From Marinobacterium nitratireducens (GTDB lineage: Bacteria > Pseudomonadota > Gammaproteobacteria > Pseudomonadales > Balneatricaceae), in the NCBI RefSeq assembly GCF_014645375.1, contig NZ_BMLT01000007.1, positions 124,001 through 188,000 on the forward strand: a stretch of DNA of 64,000 bases. The letters are read 5' to 3'. The position numbers and the translations under genes are program-made. Position 1 is the stretch's first letter. Each line of letters opens with the position of its first letter. This document shows, piece by piece, positions 53,234-62,054 of this stretch. The notes under the pieces were generated by a model. The model was not told where the DNA came from. It saw only the letters and a program-made list of their open reading frames with translations, and did no database searches.

Positions 53234-54304
53234 TCAGACAGCTGAGGCCACGGCCTTGCCAACATCCTCGGTCGTCGCGTTACCCCCCATGTCTGGCGTC
53301 CGAGGCCCCTCTGCAAGGACGGTCTCGATGGCTGCCATGATCGCGTTGGCAGCATCGAAGTGACCGAAGTGCTCGAGCATCATCGCGCCGCTCCAGATCT
53401 GACCTATAGGGTTGGCGATACCCCTGCCGTAGATATCCGGCGCAGAGCCATGGACGGGCTCAAACAGCGACGGAAAGAGGTTTTCCGGATTCAGATTGGC
53501 TGAAGGCGCGATCCCAATGGTACCGGTGCAGGCGGGGCCGAGATCGGACAGGATGTCGCCAAAGAGGTTCGAAGCGACCACGACATCGAACCAGTCCGGA
53601 TTGCGGACGAAGTGCGCCGTCAGTATGTCGATATGATATTTATCCGTTGCGACATCCGGGTACTGGTCCGCCATGGCCGCGAAGCGCTCATCCCAGAAAG
53701 GCATGGAAATCGAAATACCGTTTGATTTTGTCGCTGACGTCACGTGTTTGTTACGTCTGCGGGCGAGCTCAAAGGCATATTTCATAATTCGGTCGGTTCC
53801 GCGCCGCGTGAACACACTTTCCTGAAGCACGGTTTCCTGATCGGTGCCATCGAAGATTCTGCCGCCCATGCTGGAGTATTCGCCTTCGCTGTTTTCCCGC
53901 ACGACGTAGAAGTCGATATCACCGACCTTTCGGTTGGCAAGCGGGGAGGGGACACCCGGCATCAGTTTGACCGGGCGGAGGCAGACATACTGGTCGAATT
54001 GGCGCCGGAACTGGATCAGGGAACCCCAGAGAGAGATATGATCGGGTACCTTGTCGGGCCAGCCGACAGCGCCAAAGAAAATGGCGTCGTGATTGCCGAT
54101 CTGCTGTTTCCAGTCGTCAGGCATCATCTGACGATGCTTCAAGTAATAGTCGCAAGATGCAAACTCGAAATGTTCAAACTCCAAGTCGATATCGAATTTG
54201 TTTTTGACTGCATCCAGCACGCGAAGGCCTTCTGGTACGACTTCGTGGCCGATACCATCACCGGGAATAACGGCTATCTTGTGCTTTTTGGTATTGCTAT
54301 TCAT
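53234..54304 (-). CDS. ttuC: Tartrate dehydrogenase/decarboxylase
   Basis: 356 aa from the ATG at 54304 (AAGGAAC upstream; the open frame continues 24 codons further without a good start). It belongs to the isocitrate/isopropylmalate dehydrogenase superfamily: KIAVIPGDGIGHEVVPEGLR, FFGAVGWPDKVPDHISLWGS, LRPVKLMPGVPSPLA and NLFGDILSDLGPACTGTIGI. The GWPDKVPDHISLWG segment is typical of tartrate dehydrogenase. It oxidises or decarboxylates tartrate and D-malate with NAD. It is the third gene of the tctC-tctAB-ttuC operon. Confidence 0.88.
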   Translation of the reverse strand: MNSNTKKHKIAVIPGDGIGHEVVPEGLRVLDAVKNKFDIDLEFEHFEFASCDYYLKHRQMMPDDWKQQIGNHDAIFFGAVGWPDKVPDHISLWGSLIQFRRQFDQYVCLRPVKLMPGVPSPLANRKVGDIDFYVVRENSEGEYSSMGGRIFDGTDQETVLQESVFTRRGTDRIMKYAFELARRRNKHVTSATKSNGISISMPFWDERFAAMADQYPDVATDKYHIDILTAHFVRNPDWFDVVVASNLFGDILSDLGPACTGTIGIAPSANLNPENLFPSLFEPVHGSAPDIYGRGIANPIGQIWSGAMMLEHFGHFDAANAIMAAIETVLAEGPRTPDMGGNATTEDVGKAVASAV

Positions 54305-54412
54305 ATTCCGAGTTCCTTTAAGATTACGGCGAACACTTTCACCGCAATGTTTTGAGAATCGAGTGGCGCAGGCCACACGCCGGACAGCGAGTGGCCTGAA
54401 CTCCCGAAATGC

Positions 54413-56428
54413 TTAGAAGAAAAGGCTCTCCGGCATCCTGATAAGCAGCACTTCCGTCATCAGAAGGTAGAAGCCACCGACGATCACGACTGCGCTGAGC
54501 AGATTGACAACGATCTCTTTTTTGCTGGGCCGCTCGAACGTGGCATTGGCTGTCAACGCAATGAAGGCCAACAGACTGGAGACACAGAAGCCGAGGACCG
54601 GCAACAGGACAGCCCAGGCGCCTAAGACCACCACAGCCAAAATTCGACGGATATTCGATTCCCTTGGCGCATCGAGCTCGTGACCTTCGACTGACACCTT
54701 TTGTCCGCGCGGGAGCCGGAGCTGCTGGAACGCCAGAATTACCGCCAGCACGACCATTATCACGGCGATCGTACCCGGGAACACGGCTCCCATCGCTGAC
54801 ATATCCTGCGTTTCCACGTAAGCCCCGACACCGGTCGCGATAAACAGTGCGGCGAAGCCGATAGCTGCGGAAGAACGGCAACTGGTATTCGCCTGCTTGG
54901 CCTCGGTCAGCACATCAATTGCACCCTTCTCCTTGCGGTCCTTACGACGCTTGAGGTGTTCAGCGATGAGTGGGTAGAACAGCGCCAATGCCGCACAGAT
55001 GATGATGCCCAGGCTGATCGGCCGTCCAAAGAAGGTGTCGAAGATCGCGCCCTGAGCATTGCCGATCAGGTATGTCTGCACAAAGCCCTGTTCCGCGATC
55101 TGACCGAGCACCAGTCCCAACACGATGGGAGAGGGCGCAAAGCCGAAGCGGTTCAGGATCCAGGCCGCCACACCGAGAATGCACATCATCAGCGTATCGT
55201 GAGCATTGCTATGGATCGCAAAGCTGCCGATGACGGTCAGGAACGCAACCGTGGGGACCAGCAGCGTCTTCGGTGTCTTGGAGATCGACTTGAAGGCATA
55301 GCGTCCCAGCAACAGCCCCGCCGGCAGCATCAACAGAGTTGCGATCAGTAGACCATAGATAAAGGTGTAAACGACATCGCCCTGGGCGGTGAAAAGGGTC
55401 GGTCCGATCTTGATACCCTGTACCAGCAGCGCGCCGAGAATAATCGCGTCGGGCGGGGTACCGGGAATCCCCAGAACCAGCGTCGGAATAAAGCCGCCGC
55501 CAACGGTGGCGTTGTTCGCCGATTCGGTGGCAATCAAGCCGTCAGGTTCCCCTTTGCCAAAACGCTCAGGGTGACGCGATGCCCGGCGGGCTTCGGTATA
55601 GGCAACTAGACCAGCGATCGAGCCACCTGCGCCAGGCAGAATGCCTACGATAGTGCCGATGACCGAGCTGCGCAGCATATTGAGTTTTCTGCCCAGCGCA
55701 AAACGGAAGGCTTCTCTCAGGTGCGAGCGCTGGTCCACCGATTGCATCGTGATATGCGGGTCCTTGGTGGCAACCAGATCAATCAGCACGGGAATGCAGT
55801 AGAGCCCGATGATCGCCGAGGTGATATCGATTCCACCCAGCAGCGCTTGGCTGTCAAAGGTATAACGGATATCACCACCGACAACCGCGACACCGACGAC
55901 AGACAGCAGCAGACCGATGCAGGCGCCAATCAGCCCCTTGATGGTGTTGCCGACCGACAGCGCCGAAATCAGTGTCAGGCCGAAAATTGCCAACCAGAAG
56001 TACTCGGCAGGCCCGAACGCCAGCGCCACTTCCGCCAGAGGCGGGGCAAGCAACAGAAGACTGATGCCGCCGACCAATCCACCGACGACTGAGGCCACCG
56101 TTGCCAGGGTGATGGCGAGGGCGCCCTCTCCCCGCTTGGCCATCGGAAAGCCGTCAAAGGTGGTTGCTATGGCGGACGGTGTGCCGGGCGTGTTCACCAG
56201 GATGGCGGCAAAGGCACCGCCATAGATCGCTCCGGTATAGATGGCGCCCAGCATTATGAGGCCGGACGCCGGTGCCATCGTATAGGTGAACGGTACCAGT
56301 ACCGCCACCGCCATGGTTGCAGAGAGGCCCGGCATGGAACCGATGATGGTCCCGGCCACAACGCCGGCAAGCGCCAGCAGCAGGTTGATCGGCGTCAGGG
56401 CCTCAAGAAGATACGACAGGAGTTCCAT
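54413..56428 (-). CDS. tctA: Tripartite tricarboxylate transporter, TctA-TctB fusion
   Basis: 671 aa. Residues ~1-495 are the large permease TctA (GTIIGSMPGLSATMAVAVLV, GAIYGGAFAAILVNTPGTPS, ESANNATVGGGFIPTLVLGI). Residues ~515-671 are TctB, with four small helices. TctA alone is about 500 aa and TctB about 150, so both permeases are in one chain. It uses the binding protein from the gene upstream (15 bp). With tartrate dehydrogenase downstream, the substrate is probably tartrate. Confidence 0.88.
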   Translation of the reverse strand: MELLSYLLEALTPINLLLALAGVVAGTIIGSMPGLSATMAVAVLVPFTYTMAPASGLIMLGAIYTGAIYGGAFAAILVNTPGTPSAIATTFDGFPMAKRGEGALAITLATVASVVGGLVGGISLLLLAPPLAEVALAFGPAEYFWLAIFGLTLISALSVGNTIKGLIGACIGLLLSVVGVAVVGGDIRYTFDSQALLGGIDITSAIIGLYCIPVLIDLVATKDPHITMQSVDQRSHLREAFRFALGRKLNMLRSSVIGTIVGILPGAGGSIAGLVAYTEARRASRHPERFGKGEPDGLIATESANNATVGGGFIPTLVLGIPGTPPDAIILGALLVQGIKIGPTLFTAQGDVVYTFIYGLLIATLLMLPAGLLLGRYAFKSISKTPKTLLVPTVAFLTVIGSFAIHSNAHDTLMMCILGVAAWILNRFGFAPSPIVLGLVLGQIAEQGFVQTYLIGNAQGAIFDTFFGRPISLGIIICAALALFYPLIAEHLKRRKDRKEKGAIDVLTEAKQANTSCRSSAAIGFAALFIATGVGAYVETQDMSAMGAVFPGTIAVIMVVLAVILAFQQLRLPRGQKVSVEGHELDAPRESNIRRILAVVVLGAWAVLLPVLGFCVSSLLAFIALTANATFERPSKKEIVVNLLSAVVIVGGFYLLMTEVLLIRMPESLFF

Positions 56429-56443
56429 ACTAGGGCCGCTCCC

Positions 56444-57424
56444 TTACTTCTTCGCTACGATGCCGAGTTTTTCAGCGGCAGCGCCGTATTCCTTTTTCTT
56501 CGCTGCAATGAACTCGTCCATCTTGTCGTAGGTGATATCGGTGAGCACGAAGCCGCCTTCTTCCATCTTCTTCTTGAACTCAGGATCGGCGTTGATGTTC
56601 GATACGATATCCGACACTTGTCGTTTGATCGCTTCCGGGGTCGATGCCGGCACGGCCACACCACGGTAGGCGCCGCCAACCAGGTCGAAGCCCAGTTCCT
56701 TGAAGGTGGGAACCTCAGGGAAGGCCGGCAGGCGCTCGTCGGATGCGACCGCCAGCATGCGCAACTTGTCACCGTAGTTGGAGCCGGAGGTGGCATAGTT
56801 GAACCCCGCCATCACCTGGCTGCCGAGAACGGCGGTAATGGCAGGACCGGTACCACTGAACGGAATGTACGTCGTGGTAATGCCGGCCATCTCATCGAGC
56901 CGCACCTGGGCGATATTGTTGGAGGAGTTGGAGCCGGAGCCGCTGAAGGTCACCATGGCCGGGTTTTGCTTGGCGTACTCGATCAGATCGTTCAGGTTAG
57001 TGAATCGACTGTCGACGGGGACGAAGATCGCATCGGGCGTGTAATGGAAATAGTGGACCGGGGTCAGGTCATCAGTTTGGTAACCGACGTCTTTTTGCAG
57101 CGGTTGCAGAATGGTATGCGGAATGTTGATGCCCATGATGGTGTAGCCATCGTTAGGCATGCCGTTCAGTTGGGACCAGGCAACTGCGCCGCCGGCACCT
57201 GCCATGTACTGAATGACGGTGGGTACGCCGGCAATTTTCTCAAATGATGCCTGCTGGAAACGGGCGGAGAGGTCGGACTCGCCACCGGCATTGAATGGAA
57301 TGATGTAATTGACCGGTTTGCTGGGATAGTCATCAGCGGATGCGGAGTTCGTGAACGGTGTCACAGTAAGTGCGGCAGTAGCGGCGATGGACGCGATGAC
57401 TTTTTTCAGGTTATTGGAGAACAC
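56444..57424 (-). CDS. tctC: Tripartite tricarboxylate transporter binding protein (TctC/Bug family)
   Basis: 326 aa from a GTG at 57424, about 8 nt after GAGG. The GTG at 57433 (329 aa) overlaps the ribosome site. A signal peptide ends near NSASADDYPSKPVNYIIPFN. The Bug-family pattern follows: GGESDLSARFQQASFEKIAG, GAGGAVAWSQLNGMPNDGYT, YIPFSGTGPAITAVLGSQVM. It captures the carboxylate in the periplasm. First gene of the operon, with a 300-bp upstream region carrying the promoter. Confidence 0.88.
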   Translation of the reverse strand: MFSNNLKKVIASIAATAALTVTPFTNSASADDYPSKPVNYIIPFNAGGESDLSARFQQASFEKIAGVPTVIQYMAGAGGAVAWSQLNGMPNDGYTIMGINIPHTILQPLQKDVGYQTDDLTPVHYFHYTPDAIFVPVDSRFTNLNDLIEYAKQNPAMVTFSGSGSNSSNNIAQVRLDEMAGITTTYIPFSGTGPAITAVLGSQVMAGFNYATSGSNYGDKLRMLAVASDERLPAFPEVPTFKELGFDLVGGAYRGVAVPASTPEAIKRQVSDIVSNINADPEFKKKMEEGGFVLTDITYDKMDEFIAAKKKEYGAAAEKLGIVAKK

Positions 57425-57433
57425 TTCGATCAC

Positions 57434-57746
57434 CTCGCGGGGTTGTAGTTGTTGTTCGCCGTTACTTTGTACCCTAGAACCTCTGCTGAACCATTAACTC
57501 TGGATCACTACAGAATTGAACTAAAATCACGACTACGTTTTGATCCCATGTCCACCGCCCGGATTTGGGTTGTAGTGGCGTCGCTCCTAGGCACGGATTT
57601 TCAGTGGCGCAGGGGGCTGTTCGAGCACACGTGCAAGGGTCAGACTCTCTAAGATGGCAGACCGCTGGATCACAGGCCGGCGAGTTGGCTGGAAGCCTTG
57701 CTACGAGCCGGAGTGCGTGTTGTAAAGGGTAGGATCCGGTGACGGA
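57434..57746. other. Region between tctC and the cyclic-nucleotide-binding gene
   Basis: About 310 bp that should carry the tctC promoter. I see no gene on either strand and no conspicuous palindrome. Confidence 0.4.
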
Positions 57747-58235
57747 TCAGTCTGAAACCGCGTCGTTTTCGTCGGATACTCCAGCGCAGTTGCGTAAAAA
57801 CCGACTCATGTCCCGCGATAGGTTCATGTAAAATATCGCAAACTGCGGAAGGTTCCATTCGTACAGTTCAGCAAAGTGCTGACTTGTGATTCGCAACACG
57901 AGACAGTCGCAATTTGCCACGCTACTGAACATTCTTGGGCGAAGAGCGATCATCGCCGGAAACCCGAGGCTTTCGCCTATGTCCGTAGTTCGTATGTTAT
58001 GCCGCCCAGCATCCGTATCATCGTAGATCGTAATATCGCCCGACAGTACGATGAAAAAGGACTCTGGCCGCTCCCCCTTGCGAAACAGCAGTTCGCCCTT
58101 TTCGAGATGCACAAGCTCACCAAACTGCAGGACTTTCTCGATAAAGGTGTCCGGAAGCGCCCCGAATGCCGACATCTCATGCAAGGATTCGTATGGGGTG
58201 CGCTGCAATATCAAAGCCAATTCATCTGTGCGCAC
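57747..58235 (-). CDS. Cyclic-nucleotide-binding-domain protein without a DNA-binding domain
   Basis: 162 aa. A single Crp-type cNMP fold (VHLEKGELLFRKGERPESFF, IVLSGDITIYDDTDAGRHNI, GFPAMIALRPRMFSSVANCD). The phosphate-cassette Arg of true cAMP binders is not evident. The chain ends after the dimerisation-like helix (MSRFLRNCAGVSDENDAVSD) with no helix-turn-helix, so it is not a Crp-type regulator. A role as a sensor subunit is possible; nothing adjacent identifies a partner. Confidence 0.78.
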   Translation of the reverse strand: MRTDELALILQRTPYESLHEMSAFGALPDTFIEKVLQFGELVHLEKGELLFRKGERPESFFIVLSGDITIYDDTDAGRHNIRTTDIGESLGFPAMIALRPRMFSSVANCDCLVLRITSQHFAELYEWNLPQFAIFYMNLSRDMSRFLRNCAGVSDENDAVSD

Positions 58236-58343
58236 GGTCTTGCCCCGTTTCGATAGACGCCCTCATTGTTAGCATCTACCTGAATGAAAGCCTTTCGTCG
58301 AAAAAGTATAGTCTCGAGGCAAGAGAGCATCTTTAATGGGTTA

Positions 58344-58632
58344 TCAATCGACAGAATGGGCCGGGGTGTACAGCAGTAACTGACAGAAGGCCGGGTCAAG
58401 CCAGCGTCCAAACTTGAAGCCGCCCCCGGGCAGTGTACGCACGTGCTTGAAGCCAAGTTGGTCATGCAGCGCGATGCACCCGGCGTTTACCGCATCAAAG
58501 CCACCGAGCACTGCGTGCACGTCGTTCTGCCAGGCTACAGCGATCAGTTGTTGCACCATCGCCCGGCCGAATTCGTGGCCACGATGCTCCTTATGCACAT
58601 ACACCTCGTGCTCCACTGTGTACTTGCAAGCA
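58344..58632 (-). pseudogene. GNAT acetyltransferase fragment (C-terminal half)
   Basis: The frame reads YTVEHEVYVHKEHRGHEFGR, AMVQQLIAVAWQNDVHAVLG, GCIALHDQLGFKHVRTLPGG. These are motifs A and B of the phosphinothricin-type GNAT family (VYVHKEHRGHEFGRAM is the acetyl-CoA loop). The N-terminal ~70 residues are missing; upstream, homology stops at about 58632, just before the Tn402-like end at 58648. The GNAT gene was probably cut by that element. Confidence 0.75.
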
Positions 58633-58647
58633 AGGCTAGGCAGTTTT

Positions 58648-58717
58648 GTTAAATCTGCCCACCATCGTAGTGCTGTAGGTTTCTGAATTTCCGTGCAGTC
58701 GCCTTCCGAAAAACGAC
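58648..58717. mobile_element. Degenerate Tn402-family end (right copy of a direct pair)
   Basis: 70 bp with GTTAAATCTG, ACCATCGTAGTGCT, TTTCTGAATTTCC and CAGTCGCCTTCCGAAAAACG repeat 48740-48806 in the same orientation. The last part is the 25-bp Tn402-type terminal repeat with a few changes (compare 44881-44905). It also truncates the GNAT fragment on its left. Confidence 0.65.
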
Positions 58718-58833
58718 CGCTGGGAGTCCTGGACTACGAGGAGTGGAGCGGACCGGTCGTGCTTGATGGGGCTTGGAGCCCCCAGATTGAAAGCCGCCTG
58801 CAAGCGTTGACCGAACATCACGCGCAATCATAA
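58718..58833 (+). pseudogene. C-terminal fragment of an unrecognised protein
   Basis: Directly after the Tn402-like end the plus strand reads PLGVLDYEEWSGPVVLDGAW, SPQIESRLQALTEHHAQS, stop. The text looks like a real protein tail (regular codon use, helical ending) with no start of its own. It is probably the 3' end of a gene into which the element inserted. Confidence 0.4.
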
Positions 58834-58924
58834 AACACATATAAATCAATAACTTATATGCGCATAACCTACATTATGTTAAATTGCTTATTTTGAAAGC
58901 GGGATTATTGTACGTTCGTCACGA

Positions 58925-59095
58925 ATGGGTGTCAGCACAAATAGGCGTCTGTGCAATCCGCTCAGTAGCGTTTTTGAGACTGGTAAAGCCGGTGATGAAC
59001 AGAATTTCCGAATTGTAGATCCAGTCTCAATGGCACTGTTTACGGCGTACAATCCTACGCTGCTAACCTATCCACGATTCGCAGGGCCCCTGTGA
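58925..59095 (+). CDS. Possible 56-aa ORF
   Basis: ATG 58925 opens MGVSTNRRLCNPLSSVFETG, then KAGDEQNFRIVDPVSMALFT and on to FAGPL and a stop. It is not recognised and has no clear ribosome site. It could be a remnant. The rest of 58834-59161 shows no gene. Confidence 0.2.
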   Translation: MGVSTNRRLCNPLSSVFETGKAGDEQNFRIVDPVSMALFTAYNPTLLTYPRFAGPL

Positions 59096-59161
59096 CAAGG
59101 ATCAGCTCACGCCCGTTCCGGGCGCCTGCTTTCAGGTCAGTCGCCCGGATACGTCGAGACG

Positions 59162-60130
59162 CTATCTCGGCTGCTGACGCAGCTGACGGCCGTGGAAGAC
59201 GTAGCCGATCAGGTTCATCAGCACCTGCGCGGCCAGGATGCTGGTACTGCCGGTCCGGTCATAGTCCGGCGCGACCTCGCACAGATCGATGCCAACCACG
59301 TCACCCGCCAGCGCCACGCCCTGCAGAATCTCCATCACTTCGTAGTACTGGAAACCACCGTGACTCGGCGTGCCGGTACCCGGCGCGATCGACGGGTCGA
59401 AGCCGTCGATGTCGATGGTGATGTAGTAGTTGACTCCCTTCGGGATCAGCTCCAGCACGCCCTCGGTGCCCAGGCGGCGCACGTCGCGCACCGACAGGAT
59501 GGTGGAGCCGGCCGCTTCCGCTGCCTTGTGGTCGGCGCGGTTCGAGGACGAGACGTTGCGGATGCCGAGCTGCGTCATGCCGGTGATGTGATCCTGTTCC
59601 GAGGCACGACGGATGGGGTTGCCGTGGCCGAAGCGAACGCCGTGGCGCTCGTCGACGAAGTCCAGGTGCGCGTCGATCTGGATGATATGGATCGGCCCAC
59701 GGCCCTCGAAGGCGCGGATGCAGGGTGCGTTGACCGAGTGGTCGCCGCCGACGACCACCGGCAGTGCGCCGGCGTCGAGCATCTTGCGAACGCCGTACTC
59801 GATGTTGGCATGACTCTTCTCGGTATTGGTGTGTACCATGTCGGCGTCACCGATATCGACGATGTCGACACCCTCGAGGTACATGACATCGTCTTCGTAG
59901 GAGTAGGCGCCGCTGTGGCCGAAGGAGAACAGCGTCGAGGCCTCGCGGATCGAGCGCGGCCCCATGCGGGCGCCCGAGCGCCACTGGGTGCCGCAGTCAA
60001 AGGGCGCGCCCATGAATGCCACATCGGCCTTGATGCTGTCCCAGTCTTCACAGGTTCTGCTCTTGGCAAAGGTGCAGAAACCGACGAACGGCAGGTTCAG
60101 TCGGCCCTTTTCGTATGCATTTTCACTCAT
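59162..60130 (-). CDS. speB: Agmatinase-family ureohydrolase
   Basis: 322 aa. The binuclear manganese motifs are intact: GGDHSVNAPCIRAF, IQIDAHLDFVDERHGVRFGH and ITIDIDGFDPSIAPGTGTPS. The family hydrolyses a guanidino compound to urea and an amine. It is somewhat longer than E. coli SpeB (306 aa), and the N-terminal style (PFVGFCTFAKSR) recalls guanidinobutyrase/guanidinopropionase-type members, so the symbol is tentative. It lies 61 bp after an aldehyde dehydrogenase gene on the same strand, which points to a catabolic and not a polyamine role. Confidence 0.82.
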   Translation of the reverse strand: MSENAYEKGRLNLPFVGFCTFAKSRTCEDWDSIKADVAFMGAPFDCGTQWRSGARMGPRSIREASTLFSFGHSGAYSYEDDVMYLEGVDIVDIGDADMVHTNTEKSHANIEYGVRKMLDAGALPVVVGGDHSVNAPCIRAFEGRGPIHIIQIDAHLDFVDERHGVRFGHGNPIRRASEQDHITGMTQLGIRNVSSSNRADHKAAEAAGSTILSVRDVRRLGTEGVLELIPKGVNYYITIDIDGFDPSIAPGTGTPSHGGFQYYEVMEILQGVALAGDVVGIDLCEVAPDYDRTGSTSILAAQVLMNLIGYVFHGRQLRQQPR

Positions 60131-60191
60131 CGTTCTTAATCCCCGATTACGGGCCGGCCTGTGCGACCGGCGCGCTCATTCGAAAGTCGTA

Positions 60192-61703
60192 TCAGCCCAG
60201 CGTGATCCAGACCGACTTGGTTTCCAGCAGGCTGTCCAGCTGCTCGGGGCCCAGGTCGCGACCGACACCGGACTGTTTGTAACCGCCAAACGGCATTGCC
60301 GGGTCGATGGTGCTGTGGGCATTGACGTAGACAGACCCCGCTTTCAACTGCGGAATCAGCCGGTGTACCCGGTTGAGATCGTTCGAGTAAATCGCCGCCG
60401 CCAGGCCGTAGATGGAGTCGTTCGCCAGCGCCACCGCTTCCGCTTCGCTGCCGAACGCCTGGCTGACCAGTACCGGCCCGAAGATCTCCTCCTGCACGAT
60501 CTTCATGTCATTCCGGCAGTCGGCGAACAACGTCGGCTCGACGAAGAAGCCGGGGCCCTCCGGCGCCTGACCGCCGCACACCAGGCGCGCGCCCTCCTGT
60601 TTGCCGGCCTCGATATAGCCGAGCACGCTGTCCTGCTGCTTCGCCGAGACCATCGGGCTGATAAAGCAGTCGGGATCGAGCCCCGGCGCGACCTTGAGAC
60701 CACGGGCATAGTCCGCCAGCGCTTCAAGGAAACGGTCGTAGATCGACTCGTGCACGTACAGGCGGGAACCGGCGTCGCATACCTGTCCGGAGTTGAAGAA
60801 GATCCCCTGGGCGACGGCTTCGGCTGTCGCCTCGATATCGACATCGTCGAACACCAGTACCGGCGACTTGCCGCCGAGTTCCAGCGTCACGCGCTTCATA
60901 TCGTCGAGCGCCGCCCGGCCCACGGTCTGTCCCACCGGTGTCGATCCGGTGAAGGTGATCTTGTCGATGCCCGAATGGCAGGACATGGCGGCGCCGATCA
61001 CCGAGCCGCGTCCGGTGACGATGTTCACCACACCGTCCGGAATGCCGGCTTCCTGCACCAGCTCGGCAAACCGCAGGGTGCTCAGCGACGTCAGCTCCGC
61101 CGGCTTGACCACCACCGTGCACCCCACCGCCAGCGCGGCACCGAGCTTCCACGCCATGGTCTGCAGCGGGAAGTTCCAGGGAATGATCGAGCCGACCACG
61201 CCGACCGCTTCCTTGCGCGTATAGGCAACATAGCTGCCGGGAAGAGACGCAGGCTCGGCGCTGCGGCCCTGTATTTTGGAGGCCCAGCCGGCGAAATAAC
61301 GGAAAGTATCGATGGTGCCCTGGATATCGACGTCGCGAGCCTGCGCCACCGACTTGCCCATGTCGATCGATTCGATCTCGGCGAGCTGATCTGCGTTCGC
61401 CTCCAGCAGATCCGCCAGGCGATGCAGCAGACGCTCGCGTTCCAACGGCTTGAGTCGGCTCCAGGCCCCTTCGTCGAACTGGTGACGGGCGGCGGCCACG
61501 GCGCGATCCAGATCCTCGGCGGTGCCTTCGGGAATCAGCGCCAGCACTCCACCGGTCGAGGGTTCGATCGACTCGCTGACGGCACCGTCGCTGGACGCCA
61601 CCCAATCGCCGCCTATAAACATGCGCGGCTGCCGGTCGAGGAAGTCCAGGGTCGCCTGTGAAACCTGATAACGGTCGAGATATGCCTTTACGGTTGTGTC
61701 CAT
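60192..61703 (-). CDS. NAD(P)-dependent aldehyde dehydrogenase
   Basis: 503 aa. Signatures: VVGSIIPWNFPLQTMAWKLG, KITFTGSTPVGQTVGRAALD, VTLELGGKSPVLVFDDVDIE (catalytic Glu) and FFNSGQVCDAGSRLYVHESI (catalytic Cys). It groups by eye with betaine-aldehyde and phenylacetaldehyde dehydrogenases. It is transcribed with the ureohydrolase gene and divergent from the GMC dehydrogenase. The GMC enzyme would make an aldehyde that this enzyme oxidises to the acid. Betaine synthesis is one option; oxidation of an amino or guanidino alcohol is another. Confidence 0.88.
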   Translation of the reverse strand: MDTTVKAYLDRYQVSQATLDFLDRQPRMFIGGDWVASSDGAVSESIEPSTGGVLALIPEGTAEDLDRAVAAARHQFDEGAWSRLKPLERERLLHRLADLLEANADQLAEIESIDMGKSVAQARDVDIQGTIDTFRYFAGWASKIQGRSAEPASLPGSYVAYTRKEAVGVVGSIIPWNFPLQTMAWKLGAALAVGCTVVVKPAELTSLSTLRFAELVQEAGIPDGVVNIVTGRGSVIGAAMSCHSGIDKITFTGSTPVGQTVGRAALDDMKRVTLELGGKSPVLVFDDVDIEATAEAVAQGIFFNSGQVCDAGSRLYVHESIYDRFLEALADYARGLKVAPGLDPDCFISPMVSAKQQDSVLGYIEAGKQEGARLVCGGQAPEGPGFFVEPTLFADCRNDMKIVQEEIFGPVLVSQAFGSEAEAVALANDSIYGLAAAIYSNDLNRVHRLIPQLKAGSVYVNAHSTIDPAMPFGGYKQSGVGRDLGPEQLDSLLETKSVWITLG

Positions 61704-61800
61704 CTTTGCCTCTTTTCATTGCGGTTGGGTGGACAGGATGCTGCCCGAGAACCTGTAGAGGTCAGTATGGAAAAGCGAATTACGTTTAAAAATATATATC

Positions 61801-61820
61801 TATCAATTCATACATTGATA
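61801..61820. promoter_or_regulatory. Palindromic operator-like site (aldehyde dehydrogenase side)
   Basis: TATCAAT-TCATAC-ATTGATA (61801-61820), 7-bp perfect arms, about 100 bp before the aldehyde dehydrogenase start. The arm sequence recurs in a second site at 61916-61939. TetR-type repressors such as BetI bind elements of this kind. Confidence 0.6.
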
Positions 61821-61915
61821 AAAATATGAGCATAAAGGGCGGATCGAACGGCCATTAAAGCCAGGCTCCGAGAAGGCATTGGCGCACTATTGCATGGATA
61901 TTTATAAACCTAATG

Positions 61916-61939
61916 ATTGATACATTTTGATTTATCAAT
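61916..61939. promoter_or_regulatory. Second palindromic operator-like site (GMC dehydrogenase side)
   Basis: ATTGATA-N10-TATCAAT (61916-61939), with the same 7-bp arms as the first site in inverse order, about 115 bp before the GMC gene. Two copies in one divergent promoter suggest a single regulator controls both directions. No regulator gene is within the window on this side. Confidence 0.6.
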
Positions 61940-62054
61940 GACACGTGTTGGCGAAAAATAGGACTCCTGAACGGACTGTGATCGGGATCCTGCTACAACC
62001 ACGCGGCCCGGATGGAAGGTCCCTCCTAATAAGCAGAACCATGGGGTTTCGAAC

